Origin: Arachis hypogaea
Lineage: Eukaryota; Streptophyta; Magnoliopsida; Fabales; Fabaceae
NCBI RefSeq assembly: GCF_003086295.3
Contig: NC_092051.1
Coordinates: 82,158,445-82,222,444, forward strand
Direction of reading: 5' to 3'
Length of the DNA: 64,000 nucleotides
Shown here: one piece after another, positions 20,835 through 34,032 of the stretch
How positions within the stretch are numbered: the stretch's first letter is position 1
Layout: the number at the start of each line of letters is the position of its first letter
Program-made: the position numbers and the translations under genes
The notes under the pieces: generated by a model
The model's input: only the letters and a program-made list of their open reading frames with translations
The model's database searches: none
What the model was told of the DNA's origin: nothing

Positions 20835-23785
20835 TTAAGAGGGCTGTAGGTGTTGAACCTCTTTTTCCTTAACCCATTGTCCTCCTAAGTACAACTTTGC
20901 TCTGTGCCCATTCACAGTGAATTGATTCTTTGTTGCCTCATCTAGCAGTTCAATATTCCCATAGGGAAAAATCTTTGTCACCAAGTATGGGCCAGTCCAC
21001 TTAGACTTCAGTTTGCCAGGGAAGATTTTAAGCCTTGAATTATACAGGAGTACTTGTTGTCCAGGCTTGAATTCCTTCTTTGTGATCTTCTTGTCATGCC
21101 ACTTCTTAGCTTTCTCCTTGTATATCTTCGCATTTTCATAAGCTTCCAGTCTGAATTCATCCAGTTCATTTAGTTGTAACAACCTTTTTTCTCCTGCAGC
21201 TTGGGGTCAAGGTTGAGGAGTTTAGTGGCCCAAAAAGCTCTATGTTCAAGCTCTACAGGGAGGTGGCAGGATTTGCCATACAATAGCTGAAAGGGTGACT
21301 TGCCAATAGGAGTTTTAAAAGCTGTCCTATATGCCCACAGTGCATCCTCTAGCTTTCTAGCCCAATCCTTTCTTGTGATTCCCACTGTTTTCTCTAGGAT
21401 CTTCTTTAATTCTCTATTTGCAAGTTCAGCTTGGCCGTTAGTCTGAGGGTGGTAGGGTGTGGCTACTTTGTGAATTACTCCATATTTGTGAAGGAGTTTC
21501 TCCATTTGTTTGTTGCAAAAGTGACTACCACCATCACTAATAAGACTTTTGGGCACTCCAAACCTAGTGAAGATGTGCTTTTTGAGGAATTGGAGGACGA
21601 TCTGTGCATCACAGGTGGTTGTGGCTATAGCTTCTACCCATTTTGAGACATATTCCACTGCTACCAGGATGTATCTAAAAGAATAGGAAGGAGGAAAAGG
21701 CCCCATGAAATCAATTCCCCACAGATCGAACAATTCTAATTCCAAGATAAAATTTTGAGGCATCTCATTCCTTCTTGTTAATCCTCCTGCTTTCTGGCAT
21801 TCATTACATTGGTGTACATATCTTCTGGCATCCTTGAAAATAGTTGGCCAATAGAAGCCACTCTGTAGTATTTTTGCGGCTGTTTTTTTCTGGGCCAAAG
21901 TGTCCACCATAAGCTGAACCATGACAATGCCACAAGATGTCCCTCACTTCACTTTCAGGAATACACCTCCTGATCACTCCATCAGAGCATCTCTTGAATA
22001 AGAAGGGTTCATCCCATAAAAATTTCCTTGCTTCTTTAATCAACTTCTTCACTTGTTGCTTAGAGAATTCTTGCGGTATCTTCCTTCCCACTTTGTAATT
22101 TGCTATGTCAGCAAACCAAGGTGCTTGATGGATCTGCAGAAGGTGCTCATCTGGGAAGCTTTCATTTATTGGCTGGGATGCTTTTGATTTGTTTCATGTG
22201 GTAGTCTTGACAGATGATCAGCGACCTGGTTTTCAGTGCCCTTCCTATCTCTTATTTCAATGTCAAATTCTTGTAGAAGCAGTATCCACCTGATTAGTCT
22301 TGGTTAGCATCCTGTTTGACATCAAATACTTAAGTGCAGCATGATCAGTATAAACTACAACCTTCGATCCTATCAGATATGATCTAAACTTATCAAATGC
22401 ATAGACTACAGCTAGCAACTCTTTTTCTGTTGTAGTGTAATTTCTTTGGGCCTCATTCAACACTTTACTTGCGTATATATGACATGATGCAAATTCCCCT
22501 TCTTTTGCCCAAGTACAGCACCAATTGCAATGTCACTTGCATCACACATGAGTTCAAAGGTAATCCCAATCTGGGGTGTGATTATTGGTGCTGTTGTGAG
22601 TTTATTTTTAAAGTTTCAAATGCATGCTGAAGTTTTCATAAAACAAAAGGGTTATCAAGCATTAAAGATTACTTAAGTTTGGCTATTTTGAAAAGTCCTT
22701 GATAAACTTCTGTAAAATCCGGCATGCCCAAGAAACTTCTAACAGATTTCACATTAATGGTGGAGGAGTTTTTCTATAATCTCAACTTTTGCCTTATAAC
22801 CTCTATCCTTTTCTTGAGACTTTATGGCCAAGAACAATTCCTTCGGGTACCATAAAATGGCATTTCTCCCAGTTTAAAACCAAATTAGTTCTTGGCACCG
22901 TTTCAAGACAAGAGTTAAATGGTTTAGGCAAGCATTGAAATTATCACCAAAAACAGAGAAGTCATCCATGAAGACTTCTAAAAATTTTCGACCATATCAG
23001 AAAAATGGAGAGCATACACCTTTGAAATGTGGCAGGGGCGTTGCAGAGCCAAAAGGCATCCGCCTATACGCAAAACTCCAAATGGACATGTGAAGGCAGT
23101 TTTCTCTTGGTCCTTGGGGTCTACCACGATTTGATTATACCCAGAAATCCGTCCAAGAAACAGTAATAGGCATGGCCGGCTAACCTTCCAGCATCTGATC
23201 AATGAATGGGAGAGGAAAGATCCTTCCTGGTGGCATCATTCAATCTTCTATAGTCTATGCACATTCTCCACCCAGTCACTGTTCTAGTAGGGATCAACTC
23301 ATTCTTCTCATTAGTGATGACTGTCATTCCTCCCTTCTTTGGTACAACTTGAACTGGGCTTACCATGGGCTGTCAGATATTGGGAATATTATCCCTGCAT
23401 TCCACACTTCATTACTTCCTTCTGGACAATTCCTCATTGTAGGATTACCTTCTTTGTGGTTGAACCACTGGTTTGGAATTATCTTCCAAGAGGATCTATG
23501 CATACATACTGCAGGGCTGATTCCCTTCAGATCATCAATGGTCCATCCTAAAGCATCTTTGTGAGCTTTGAGTACATCAAGAAGTTCTCCTTCTTCCTTC
23601 TTTGACAGGGATGAATTATGATTACTGGGAGGCTCTCCGATGTGCCAAGGAATGCATATTGAGATGGGTGGGTAAAGGTTTCAATTCTTGTCTTCGTACA
23701 TCTTCTTCTTATCTTGCCTTTCATATTGCTCAGTAAAGGCTCAGCCACTTGTTCCTCTGTTGTTCTTGATTTCTTCTGCTTGAAA
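20835..23785 (-). pseudogene. Apparent broken pol copy, probably a low-quality contig end (El-5)
   Basis: It is a near-copy of 26543-29500, covering integrase C-terminus to the RT start, but split into frames at 20835-21182, 21170-21922, 21804-22091, 22263-22463 and 22978-23202. The breaks are mostly single-base losses in homopolymers and become denser towards 23785. That pattern is typical of uncorrected long-read sequence, so I do not regard it as a second biological gene. Integrase catalytic text ([17 protein letters not shown]) and RNase H text ([13 protein letters not shown]) remain recognisable. Confidence 0.75.
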
Positions 23786-24785
23786 NNNNNNNNNNNNNNN
23801 NNNNNNNNNNNNNNNNNNNNNNNNNNNNNNNNNNNNNNNNNNNNNNNNNNNNNNNNNNNNNNNNNNNNNNNNNNNNNNNNNNNNNNNNNNNNNNNNNNNN
23901 NNNNNNNNNNNNNNNNNNNNNNNNNNNNNNNNNNNNNNNNNNNNNNNNNNNNNNNNNNNNNNNNNNNNNNNNNNNNNNNNNNNNNNNNNNNNNNNNNNNN
24001 NNNNNNNNNNNNNNNNNNNNNNNNNNNNNNNNNNNNNNNNNNNNNNNNNNNNNNNNNNNNNNNNNNNNNNNNNNNNNNNNNNNNNNNNNNNNNNNNNNNN
24101 NNNNNNNNNNNNNNNNNNNNNNNNNNNNNNNNNNNNNNNNNNNNNNNNNNNNNNNNNNNNNNNNNNNNNNNNNNNNNNNNNNNNNNNNNNNNNNNNNNNN
24201 NNNNNNNNNNNNNNNNNNNNNNNNNNNNNNNNNNNNNNNNNNNNNNNNNNNNNNNNNNNNNNNNNNNNNNNNNNNNNNNNNNNNNNNNNNNNNNNNNNNN
24301 NNNNNNNNNNNNNNNNNNNNNNNNNNNNNNNNNNNNNNNNNNNNNNNNNNNNNNNNNNNNNNNNNNNNNNNNNNNNNNNNNNNNNNNNNNNNNNNNNNNN
24401 NNNNNNNNNNNNNNNNNNNNNNNNNNNNNNNNNNNNNNNNNNNNNNNNNNNNNNNNNNNNNNNNNNNNNNNNNNNNNNNNNNNNNNNNNNNNNNNNNNNN
24501 NNNNNNNNNNNNNNNNNNNNNNNNNNNNNNNNNNNNNNNNNNNNNNNNNNNNNNNNNNNNNNNNNNNNNNNNNNNNNNNNNNNNNNNNNNNNNNNNNNNN
24601 NNNNNNNNNNNNNNNNNNNNNNNNNNNNNNNNNNNNNNNNNNNNNNNNNNNNNNNNNNNNNNNNNNNNNNNNNNNNNNNNNNNNNNNNNNNNNNNNNNNN
24701 NNNNNNNNNNNNNNNNNNNNNNNNNNNNNNNNNNNNNNNNNNNNNNNNNNNNNNNNNNNNNNNNNNNNNNNNNNNNNNNNNNNNN
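23786..24785. other. Assembly gap, exactly 1000 N
   Basis: A round-number run of N, presumably a gap of unknown size. The flanks overlap in content, so there may be no missing sequence at all. Confidence 0.98.
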
Positions 24786-25000
24786 AATGTTTGCTCAAAA
24801 TCATGAGTATTCAATCTTCACAAATGCAACAAATATAGTTCAAACCTCATGAAATGGCATGAATTCACATATGGTTGGTTCAATCAAGGGAAACATGAAA
24901 ATCTACTCAATTAGCTTGCTTGTAGCTTAAGAAAGTGCATAATTCTAATGAAAACAAAAGAAAAAGACTAGCTAAAATGGGCTAGGATGACTTGTCATCA
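24786..25000 (-). repeat. Second copy of the El-5 3' LTR end (right contig start)
   Basis: Matches 19078-19288 with single-base losses near the N run (for example ATGAGTATTC against ATGAGGTATTC). It is the start of the right-hand contig overlapping the left. Confidence 0.85.
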
Positions 25001-26542
25001 CAACACCAAACTTAAAGCTTGCTTGTCCCAAGCAAGAAATGAATTTATTAAGAAGAAAGAATGAAATGGAAGAGGAAGTTCATGCTAGCAAAGTGTTATT
25101 GATAGTTCATGGGGTTTTATGTGGATATGCAAATGCTCACTTCTTATTGACTCCTAGGCCTAGAAAGTTTCCTTCAAGTTTCAAGTGACATACTGCTATG
25201 ACCTCTCATTATTCCTTTATCCTTGGCTATTACTTTATTCAAAAGCTTTATTTGAGTGTCATGTGTAGCAAGTTCATTTTCTTTTTATACTTGACACATT
25301 ATTCACCATAGACACTTGGCTCACATTCCTTCTTAAAACATTGATGCCCAGCACCTCTTTGGGCTACTAAATGCTTTGTAGTTAGGTTGCTCTTGATAGT
25401 GGATTTTCAGCTGATGATCCCGGGTTAGTTAACCCAAGTCACCAAGTGTTGAGGCACTCCTAAGAGCTTACTAATCCAAGCAGATCCTAGTACAAAAACA
25501 TCACAGGCATATATTTCAGAGTTCAAGCTATTGGTGTCCAGCTTTATTTCTTTTTGTTTTTCTTTTGTTTTGCCACCTTTTAGCTTTCTTTGTTCTTTCT
25601 TTCTTTTTTTTGTTTTTCTTTCTAACCAAGGAATTCTATTCAATTGAGATTCATAGACAATAGGCCACTCTCTACTTAGAAGGAGATATCTTAGCTCTTT
25701 ATTCACTAAAGTGAGTTATAATGCAATCACACACACCACCACTTACTTTATTCCACTTCTAACTAACAGAGACCATTTCACTTCACATTCAAACTGTTCT
25801 TTTATTAAATTTAAAGATGCAGGGGACAACACATACTTCTTGTTAAGTGAAAATGAACACACAAGCCAACACATAAAAAACCAGCCTACAAAAACATAAT
25901 TGATGCATACTACACTAACAGTTTCTGTTAAAATGGGCATATTCATACTTCCAAATTTGAGCAATTCAATACTGATGGAGTTAAATGACAATACAACCTC
26001 TTGGTGGCTCCTTCTTCTTTCATCTCAGCTAATGGTGAGTAGTCCTCCATAAGAGTGATTGATTTTCTGCAGTGTTAATGGAAGTTGCTTGTTTCTCAAG
26101 CCCTTATGTGATTTGTTAGTGTGCAAGACTTTCTTGTAGGCGTTTGAACTTACTTTGGTGTGTGAACACCAAACTCAGTCTCTTGCCATGTTTCTTATCC
26201 ATAACCATATGTGAAAGCTTAAATCTTCGCTAAAGGTAATAAAATTGAAAACTAGAAACAGACAATGCTTAAATGATTTGTCAGATTGCTTGGAGCTGGT
26301 AGCTCTTTATATAGAAAGTGAGAATGTGCTTTTAAGTAAGATTTTGGTGGAACACCAAACTTAGAATCCTTCATTCTCCCTTAATATGTTTTGGTGTGAA
26401 ACACCAAACTTAGCTCCTTGCAATACATACTACTCATTTAACCTTTTTATTGAACTAACTATGAAAGAAAAGTACCTCCGGTTGGGTTGCCTCCCAACAA
26501 GCGCTCTTTTATTGTCACTAGCTTGACATCTTTCAATTCTTT
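25001..26542 (-). other. El-5 3' noncoding region
   Basis: No supported gene in 1.5 kb. It holds a polypurine-type motif against the LTR copy, an A/G-rich tract in element sense (about 25545-25625; the lysine-rich frame across it looks like chance), several ACACCAAACTTAG words, and the post-pol hairpin GTTGGG-AGGCAA-CCCAAC (26481-26498) 45 nt after the gag-pol stop. Confidence 0.75.
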
Positions 26543-29500
26543 TTAAGAGGGCTGTAGGTGTTGAACCTCTTTTTCCTTAACCCATTGTCCTCCTAAGTAC
26601 AACTTTGCTCTGTGCCCATTCACAGTGAATTGATTCTTTGTTGCCTCATCTAGCAGTTCAATATTCCCATAGGGAAAAATCTTTGTCACCAAGTATGGGC
26701 CAGTCCACTTAGACTTCAGTTTGCCAGGGAAGATTTTAAGCCTTGAATTATACAGGAGTACTTGTTGTCCAGGCTTGAATTCCTTCTTTGTGATCTTCTT
26801 GTCATGCCACTTCTTAGCTTTCTCCTTGTATATCTTCGCATTTTCATAAGCTTCCAGTCTGAATTCATCCAGTTCATTTAGTTGTAACAACCTTTTTTCT
26901 CCTGCAGCTTGGGGGTCAAGGTTGAGGAGTTTAGTGGCCCAAAAAGCTCTATGTTCAAGCTCTACAGGGAGGTGGCAGGATTTGCCATACAATAGCTGAA
27001 AGGGTGACTTGCCAATAGGAGTTTTAAAAGCTGTCCTATATGCCCACAGTGCATCCTCTAGCTTTCTAGCCCAATCCTTTCTTGTGATTCCCACTGTTTT
27101 CTCTAGGATCTTCTTTAATTCTCTATTTGCAAGTTCAGCTTGGCCGTTAGTCTGAGGGTGGTAGGGTGTGGCTACTTTGTGAATTACTCCATATTTGTGA
27201 AGGAGTTTCTCCATTTGTTTGTTGCAAAAGTGACTACCACCATCACTAATAAGACTTTTGGGCACTCCAAACCTAGTGAAGATGTGCTTTTTGAGGAATT
27301 GGAGGACGATCTGTGCATCACAGGTGGTTGTGGCTATAGCTTCTACCCATTTTGAGACATATTCCACTGCTACCAGGATGTATCTAAAAGAATAGGAAGG
27401 AGGAAAAGGCCCCATGAAATCAATTCCCCACAGATCGAACAATTCTAATTCCAAGATAAAATTTTGAGGCATCTCATTCCTTCTTGTTAATCCTCCTGCT
27501 TTCTGGCATTCATTACATTGGTGTACATATCTTCTGGCATCCTTGAAAATAGTTGGCCAATAGAAGCCACTCTGTAGTATTTTTGCGGCTGTTTTTTCTG
27601 GGCCAAAGTGTCCACCATAAGCTGAACCATGACAATGCCACAAGATGTCCCTCACTTCACTTTCAGGAATACACCTCCTGATCACTCCATCAGAGCATCT
27701 CTTGAATAAGAAGGGTTCATCCCATAAAAATTTCCTTGCTTCTTTAATCAACTTCTTCACTTGTTGCTTAGAGAATTCTTGCGGTATCTTCCTTCCCACT
27801 TTGTAATTTGCTATGTCAGCAAACCAAGGTGCTTGATGGATCTGCAGAAGGTGCTCATCTGGGAAGCTTTCATTTATTGGCTGGGATGCTTTTTGATTTG
27901 TTTCATGTGGTAGTCTTGACAGATGATCAGCGACCTGGTTTTCAGTGCCCTTCCTATCTCTTATTTCAATGTCAAATTCTTGTAGAAGCAGTATCCACCT
28001 GATTAGTCTTGGTTTAGCATCCTGTTTTGACATCAAATACTTAAGTGCAGCATGATCAGTATAAACTACAACCTTCGATCCTATCAGATATGATCTAAAC
28101 TTATCAAATGCATAGACTACAGCTAGCAACTCTTTTTCTGTTGTAGTGTAATTTCTTTGGGCCTCATTCAACACTTTACTTGCGTAATATATGACATGAT
28201 GCAAATTCCCCTTCTTTTGCCCAAGTACAGCACCAATTGCAATGTCACTTGCATCACACATGAGTTCAAAAGGTAATCCCCAATCTGGGGGTGTGATTAT
28301 TGGTGCTGTTGTGAGTTTATTTTTTAAAGTTTCAAATGCATGCTGACAGTTTTCATCAAAAACAAAAGGGTTATCAAGCATTAACAGATTACTTAAAGGT
28401 TTGGCTATTTTTGAAAAGTCCTTGATAAACCTTCTGTAAAATCCGGCATGCCCCAAGAAACTTCTAACAGATTTCACATTAATTGGTGGAGGGAGTTTTT
28501 CTATAATCTCAACTTTTGCCTTATCAACCTCTATCCCTTTTCTTGAGACTTTATGGCCAAGAACAATTCCTTCGGGTACCATAAAATGGCATTTCTCCCA
28601 GTTTAAAACCAAATTAGTTTCTTGGCACCGTTTCAAGACAAGAGTTAAATGGTTTAGGCAAGCATTGAAATTATCACCAAAAACAGAGAAGTCATCCATG
28701 AAGACTTCTAAAAATTTTTCGACCATATCAGAAAAAATGGAGAGCATACACCTTTGAAATGTGGCAGGGGCGTTGCAGAGCCCAAAAGGCATCCGCCTAT
28801 ACGCAAAAACTCCAAATGGACATGTGAAGGCAGTTTTCTCTTGGTCCTTGGGGTCTACCACGATTTGATTATACCCAGAATATCCGTCCAAGAAACAGTA
28901 ATAGGCATGGCCGGCTAACCTTTCCAGCATCTGATCAATGAATGGGAGAGGGAAATGATCCTTCCTGGTGGCATCATTCAATCTTCTATAGTCTATGCAC
29001 ATTCTCCACCCAGTCACTGTTCTAGTAGGGATCAACTCATTCTTCTCATTAGTGATGACTGTCATTCCTCCCTTCTTTGGTACAACTTGAACTGGGCTTA
29101 CCCATGGGCTGTCAGATATTGGGAATATTATCCCTGCATTCCACAACTTCATTACTTCCTTCTGGACAACTTCCTTCATTGTAGGATTTAGCCTTCTTTG
29201 TGGTTGAACCACTGGTTTGGAATTATCTTCCAAGAGGATCTTATGCATACATACTGCAGGGCTGATTCCCTTCAGATCATCAATGGTCCATCCTAAAGCA
29301 TCTTTGTGAGCTTTGAGTACATCAAGAAGTTCTCCTTCTTCCTTCTTTGACAGGGATGAATTAATGATTACTGGGAGGCTCTCCGATGTGCCAAGGAATG
29401 CATATTTGAGATGGGTGGGTAAAGGTTTCAATTCTTGTCTTCGTACATCTTCTTTCTTATCTTGCCTTTCATATTGCTCAGTAAAGGTCTCAGCCACTTG

Positions 29501-32056
29501 TTCCTCTGTTGTTTCTTGATTTCCTTCTTGCTCTTGAAACTTTTCTTCCAAAGTTTCTTCCACCAAACTATCTATCATATCCACTCTCACATAATCTTCT
29601 TGCTCAGGAGCGTTTTGCATTGATTTGAACACATTTATAATCATTTGTTCATTATGGACCCTGAAGGTCATTTCTCCTTTTTCAACATCAATGATGGCCC
29701 TTGCTGTGTGTAGAAATGGCCTTCCCAGAATGATTGAGTCGTTTCCTTCTTCTTCGGTATCCAAAATTACAAAATCTGCTGGGAAGATAAACTCCCCAAT
29801 CTTTACTAACAGATTCTCCACAATTCCATTAGGTGTCTTGATTGATCTGTCAGCCATGACTAGCGACATCCTGGTGGGTTTAAGTTCTTCTATGGCAAGT
29901 TTTCTCATCATTGAGAGAGGCATTAAGTTGATGCTGGCACCCAGGTCACAGAGGGCCTTGTTGAGAATTATCTTGCCAATAGTGCATGAGACTACAAAGC
30001 TTCCCGGATCCTTAAGTTTTGGTGGAATACCCCGTTGGATTACAGCACTGCATTCCTCTGTGAGTAATATGGTTTCCCTTTCAAGCCAACTTCTTTTCTT
30101 GTTGATAAGATCCTTCAGAAACTTGGAATATAGAGGCATTTGCTCAAGTGCTTCGGCCAAGGGAATGTTGATTTCCAGCTTCTTAAAAATCTCAAGGAAT
30201 TTGTGAAAATGCTTGTCATTAATCTCTTTGTTGAACCTCTGAGGGTATGGCAAGGGAGGAGTGAAGTTATTTCCCTGCCTTTGGTCCTTAGTTGGTCCTT
30301 CAATTACTTCCTTTCCCTTTCTTGATTTTTGTGGCTGATCTTCTTTTTCTTGAACTTGATTCTGAGTTGGCTTGCTTGCTGCCTCCTTCTTGTCATTGAC
30401 TTTCTCTTCTTCAGCTTGTTTCTTGTCACTTTCCTTTGGCTTCTTGGTTGCTTCTTCATTTTTCACCAAGACTTTTCCACTCCTCAATTGTATTGCCTTG
30501 CATTCTTCCTTAGGATTTGGGATTGTGTCACTTGGCAGTGAGCTTGAAGATTTCTCAACAGAAATCTGTTTGGAGATTTGCCCAATTTGCCTCTCTAGGC
30601 TCTTCATGGAGGCTTCATGGTTCTTGGTTGTCATTTCTTGGTGTTTCCACATTTTGTCTATCAAGGTTTCCAAGTTGGTGAGTCTGTGAGATTCAGGTGA
30701 TGCTTGTGGTGGGTTGTGAAATGTGGATGGTGGATGGTAGACATTTTGGTTGGTGGGTTGGTTATTAGATTGGTAATGGTTGGGGTTGGAGTAGTTGTTT
30801 TGAGGTTTTCTGTAGGGGTTTTGGTTGGTTTGCTGCTGGTTGTGGTTTTGGTTGTTTCTTAAAGTGTTTTGGTTTGAGTTTCTCTGCCATGGTTGTTGAT
30901 TTTGGTTGTGATTGTCTCCCCACCTAAGGTTTGGGTGGTTCTTCCAAGAAGGGTTGTAAGTGTCACCATATACTTCATTTGGCCCAGAATTTTGGTTGTG
31001 CATGTACTGGACTTGTTCTTGTTGTTGCTCCTCTTGAGTCTCTTCACTCTGACCCCATGTGGTTGATGGCTGGCTAGTGTTGACTGCTGCAACTTGGAGA
31101 CTGTCAATCCTCTTAGCCATTTGCTCAAATTGTTGTTGAAATTGCTGCTGCATCATCTTGTTTTGAGCTAGGATTGAATCCACTCCGTCTAGTTCCATTA
31201 CTCCTCTTCTTTGTGATGGTTGGCGGCTTCTTTGATGAGCAAAGAAATATTGATTGTTGGCCACCATGTCCACAAGATTCTGAGCTTCCTCAGCAGTTTT
31301 CATTAGTTGTAGTGAACCTCCAGCAGAATGATCTAATGCCTCCTGAGATTTCAATGTCAGGCCTTCATAGAAATTTTGCAGCACATCCCATTCATTGAAC
31401 ATCTCTGGAGGGCACTTTCTGATTAAGGCTTTGTACCTCTCCCATGCTTCATACAAGGATTCAGCATCTAATTGTGTGAATGTCTGCACCTCAGTTTTCA
31501 GCCTGATGACTCTCTGGGGTGGATAGAATTTGGCTAGAAATTTAGCCACCAAGTCATCCCAACTAGTGATACTTGCTTGGGGAAAAGTTTCAAGCCATTG
31601 TGCAGCCTTATCCCTTAATGAGAACGGGAACAGCAGAAGCTTGTAAGTCTCAGGATTCACACCATTGGATTTGACAGTGTCACAGATCCTCAAGAAGGTA
31701 GATAGATGTTGATTTGGATCCTCCAATGGTCCTCCTCCAAATGAGCAGTTATTCTGGACCAATGTGATGAGTTGTGGCTTCAGTTCAAAGTTATTTGCAT
31801 TGACATTAGGGGTGAGAATGCTGCTTCCACAATGTCTAGCATTTGCAAAAGTATAGGAAGCCAATACTCTCCTCTGTTGTGGTGGATTATTAACTCCTTC
31901 TCCTGGATTAGATGTATCTCCTTCCATCTCGTGGTATTCTTCCTCAGATTCTTCTTCTCCAACAATACTTTTCCCTCTTTCGGCTCTTCTTAACCTCCTG
32001 AGAGTTCTTTCGTCTTGTTCATGAAAATTGGGTATGGCTCTTTGTGTACCTGACAT
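26543..32056 (-). CDS. Gag-pol polyprotein, 1837 residues, intact (El-5)
   Basis: The start is the ATG at 32054-32056 ([10 protein letters not shown]); upstream codons are open but begin with GTG. Residue numbers count seven extra upstream codons. Retrotransposon gag spans about 100-260. A long Q/N-rich linker covers about 300-450; no CCHC knuckle is visible. The retropepsin has DLGAS at 711-715 and ILGRPF at 783-788. RT spans about 950-1210 with FMDD at 1126-1129. RNase H has D1275, E1316 and D1341. Integrase has a zinc region (H1490, C1521, C1524), then D1553, D1612 and E1648 with 35 residues between the last two, and a C-terminal tail with FKPGQQVLL. Gag and pol form one frame with no stop, so the Gag:Pol ratio must be set by another means. 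It should supply all enzymes for retrotransposition and may act in trans on El-8-like elements. Confidence 0.93.
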   Translation of the reverse strand: MSGTQRAIPNFHEQDERTLRRLRRAERGKSIVGEEESEEEYHEMEGDTSNPGEGVNNPPQQRRVLASYTFANARHCGSSILTPNVNANNFELKPQLITLVQNNCSFGGGPLEDPNQHLSTFLRICDTVKSNGVNPETYKLLLFPFSLRDKAAQWLETFPQASITSWDDLVAKFLAKFYPPQRVIRLKTEVQTFTQLDAESLYEAWERYKALIRKCPPEMFNEWDVLQNFYEGLTLKSQEALDHSAGGSLQLMKTAEEAQNLVDMVANNQYFFAHQRSRQPSQRRGVMELDGVDSILAQNKMMQQQFQQQFEQMAKRIDSLQVAAVNTSQPSTTWGQSEETQEEQQQEQVQYMHNQNSGPNEVYGDTYNPSWKNHPNLRWGDNHNQNQQPWQRNSNQNTLRNNQNHNQQQTNQNPYRKPQNNYSNPNHYQSNNQPTNQNVYHPPSTFHNPPQASPESHRLTNLETLIDKMWKHQEMTTKNHEASMKSLERQIGQISKQISVEKSSSSLPSDTIPNPKEECKAIQLRSGKVLVKNEEATKKPKESDKKQAEEEKVNDKKEAASKPTQNQVQEKEDQPQKSRKGKEVIEGPTKDQRQGNNFTPPLPYPQRFNKEINDKHFHKFLEIFKKLEINIPLAEALEQMPLYSKFLKDLINKKRSWLERETILLTEECSAVIQRGIPPKLKDPGSFVVSCTIGKIILNKALCDLGASINLMPLSMMRKLAIEELKPTRMSLVMADRSIKTPNGIVENLLVKIGEFIFPADFVILDTEEEGNDSIILGRPFLHTARAIIDVEKGEMTFRVHNEQMIINVFKSMQNAPEQEDYVRVDMIDSLVEETLEEKFQEQEGNQETTEEQVAETFTEQYERQDKKEDVRRQELKPLPTHLKYAFLGTSESLPVIINSSLSKKEEGELLDVLKAHKDALGWTIDDLKGISPAVCMHKILLEDNSKPVVQPQRRLNPTMKEVVQKEVMKLWNAGIIFPISDSPWVSPVQVVPKKGGMTVITNEKNELIPTRTVTGWRMCIDYRRLNDATRKDHFPLPFIDQMLERLAGHAYYCFLDGYSGYNQIVVDPKDQEKTAFTCPFGVFAYRRMPFGLCNAPATFQRCMLSIFSDMVEKFLEVFMDDFSVFGDNFNACLNHLTLVLKRCQETNLVLNWEKCHFMVPEGIVLGHKVSRKGIEVDKAKVEIIEKLPPPINVKSVRSFLGHAGFYRRFIKDFSKIAKPLSNLLMLDNPFVFDENCQHAFETLKNKLTTAPIITPPDWGLPFELMCDASDIAIGAVLGQKKGNLHHVIYYASKVLNEAQRNYTTTEKELLAVVYAFDKFRSYLIGSKVVVYTDHAALKYLMSKQDAKPRLIRWILLLQEFDIEIRDRKGTENQVADHLSRLPHETNQKASQPINESFPDEHLLQIHQAPWFADIANYKVGRKIPQEFSKQQVKKLIKEARKFLWDEPFLFKRCSDGVIRRCIPESEVRDILWHCHGSAYGGHFGPEKTAAKILQSGFYWPTIFKDARRYVHQCNECQKAGGLTRRNEMPQNFILELELFDLWGIDFMGPFPPSYSFRYILVAVEYVSKWVEAIATTTCDAQIVLQFLKKHIFTRFGVPKSLISDGGSHFCNKQMEKLLHKYGVIHKVATPYHPQTNGQAELANRELKKILEKTVGITRKDWARKLEDALWAYRTAFKTPIGKSPFQLLYGKSCHLPVELEHRAFWATKLLNLDPQAAGEKRLLQLNELDEFRLEAYENAKIYKEKAKKWHDKKITKKEFKPGQQVLLYNSRLKIFPGKLKSKWTGPYLVTKIFPYGNIELLDEATKNQFTVNGHRAKLYLGGQWVKEKEVQHLQPS

Positions 32057-32259
32057 ACAAGCAGAACATAAGAGCACACAAACCAGTGATACTTCAATCT
32101 ACTGCTAGAATGAAGTTTTAGTTAGCTTAAGCAAAAATTCAAACAGTTAGTGGGTTAATCAAAAGTTAAAGAAAAATAAAGAAAAAGTGCTTGATCTAGA
32201 TTACCACCTCACTTAATCATTGTCAATCTAATCAATCCCCGGCAACGGCGCCAAAAACT
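32057..32259 (-). other. El-5 leader with tRNA-Asp primer-binding site (32236-32253)
   Basis: In element sense TGGCGCCGTTGCCGGGGA pairs over 18 bases with the 3' end of plant tRNA-Asp(GTC). It lies six bases (AGTTTT) inside the LTR. The leader to the gag ATG is unusually short, about 200 nt, compared with 0.7 kb in El-4 and 2 kb in El-8. Confidence 0.9.
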
Positions 32260-34032
32260 TGATGAGTTATTTTGATGAGAAACGAATTTCTACCAAAACA
32301 CCCAAAACTAACCGGCAAGTGTACCGGGTCGTATCAAGTAATAAAAACTCACGGAAGTGAGGTCGATCCCACAGGGATTGAAGGATTGAGCAATTTTAGT
32401 TTAGTGGTTGATTTAGTCAAGCGAATCAAGTGTTGGTTGGGTGATTTGTGATTTGCAGAATGTAAATTGCATGAAATTAAAGAGAGCGGGAAAGTAAATT
32501 GCTGAAACTTAAAGGACAAGAAATTAAATGACAGAAACTTAAAGTGCAAGAAATGTAAATCGCAGAATCTTAAAGTGCTAGAAATGTAAATTGCTTGAAA
32601 AGTAAAGGGGATTGGGATGAGGATTTGCAGAATTTAAACAAGGGAAAACTAAATTGCATCAAACAGAAGAGGAAAAGGGAGTTGGGATTGAACCGGATCT
32701 TATAACAGCAAAGTAAATGAACAATGAAAGCATTAAACAGAGAATTGAAATGAGAAATTCAGATCTCAGGACCCAGAGACTAGAAAACCAAGTCTAGATC
32801 TCAATGCCTTCCTAGATCCAACAAGAACAATAGCAAGGAAATTGTAAATTGCAAAGAGAATAGATGAAGTAAGTAACAGAAACGGAAATTCAATTAAGCA
32901 GTAAATAAACAGAGAGATCCAAGATTGAGATTGAAACAGAATTTCTTCAATTCTCCAATCCAAGATCCAAGACAAAAGTAAAATGAAATTGAAAGCAAAT
33001 GAAAACAAGAAATTAAAGTTCACTCAGTGACAAAAGCTTCCCAAAAACTCTTATGAAAATTCTAAAAGGAAAGCTCTAAAAGAAAACTCTCCCCAAAAAG
33101 CTCTCCAAACAAATTGAATTCTATCCTATTTATACACTTTCCAAAATGATCTTCAAGCCTTGAGTTGGGCCTTTGTTCTTGGTGGAATTGGGTTGAAAGA
33201 GGCCTTGGTTGATTGCTCTTGAAGATTGAAGAAGAACCGAAGTGAACCAATTGAACCGGAAATGGAGTTAGCCAACGTTGGTCTTCAACGTTAGGGTCAA
33301 AGTTAGGGGTCTAACTTTGACCCTAACTTTTCATATCAGCAAACCACATTCTTCTGGTTTAGACGTTGGCGCCAACGTTAGGGGTCTAACTTTGACCCTA
33401 ACGTTGGCCTTGCTTGGTGTGATTGGTGCCAACGTTAGCCTCCACGTTAGGGGGCTAACGTTGGCGCAAACGTTGCCTACTCCCCCATTGTGATTTAAGT
33501 GCCAACGTTAGCCTCCAAGTTAGGGGGCTAACGTTGGCGCAAACGTTGGTAGCCCAGGGAGAAACTCTCAAGTTCCAACGTTAGCCTCCAAGTTAGGGGG
33601 CTAACGTTGGAGCTAACGTTGGCTACTTCCAAAGAGTGATTCATATGCCCAACGTTAGCCTCCAAGTTAGGGGGCTAACGTTGGGGCTAACTTCATGCAA
33701 CCCGGTTCAATTTTCACTTATTCCATTGTCCTCTCTTCACTCCTAGCCATTCCTCTTTGCTTCAACCTTTCTCCAAGCCTTCTTCACCTATCATTGATCA
33801 ACCAAACTAATCAAAGTTTTGCTCAAAATCATGAGGTATTCAATCTTCCACAATATGCAACAAATATAGTTCAAAACCTCATGAAATGGCATGAATTCAC
33901 ATATGGTTGGTTCAATCAAGGGAAACATGAAAATCTACTCAATTAGCTTGCTTGTAGCTTAAGAAAGTGCATAATTCTAATGAAAACAAAAGAAAAAGAC
34001 TAGCTAAAATGGGCTAGGATGACTTGTCATCA
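32260..34032 (-). repeat. El-5 5' LTR
   Basis: Identical in length and, as far as I can see, in sequence to 17516-19288. It holds the same hairpin array (33290-33684) and TATA box (33125-33134, TATAAATAGG on the minus strand). Transcription of the element would start downstream of that box. Confidence 0.95.

Larger units (their letters stand above)
17516..34032 (-). mobile_element. El-5: young Athila-like element with intact gag-pol; contains an assembly gap
   Basis: LTRs at 17516-19288 and 32260-34032 are both 1773 bp and appear identical, including five shared chance ORFs. A perfect GGCTC target-site duplication flanks the element, a tRNA-Asp primer site lies at 32236-32253, and the gag-pol frame is uninterrupted. 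There is no third ORF. The segment 19289-23785 plus the 1000-N gap duplicates sequence also present after the gap, so the true length is about 10.8 kb. It inserted into El-4 between pol and the third ORF and is the most recent event in the window. Confidence 0.92.

Noticed and set aside
23548..24838. Three long open frames spanning the N run
   Set aside because: They exist only because N codons are not stops; there is no sequence to support them.
25425..25706. 93-residue lysine-rich frame in El-5 3' noncoding region
   Set aside because: It is low-complexity across an A/G-rich tract and has no counterpart in sister elements.
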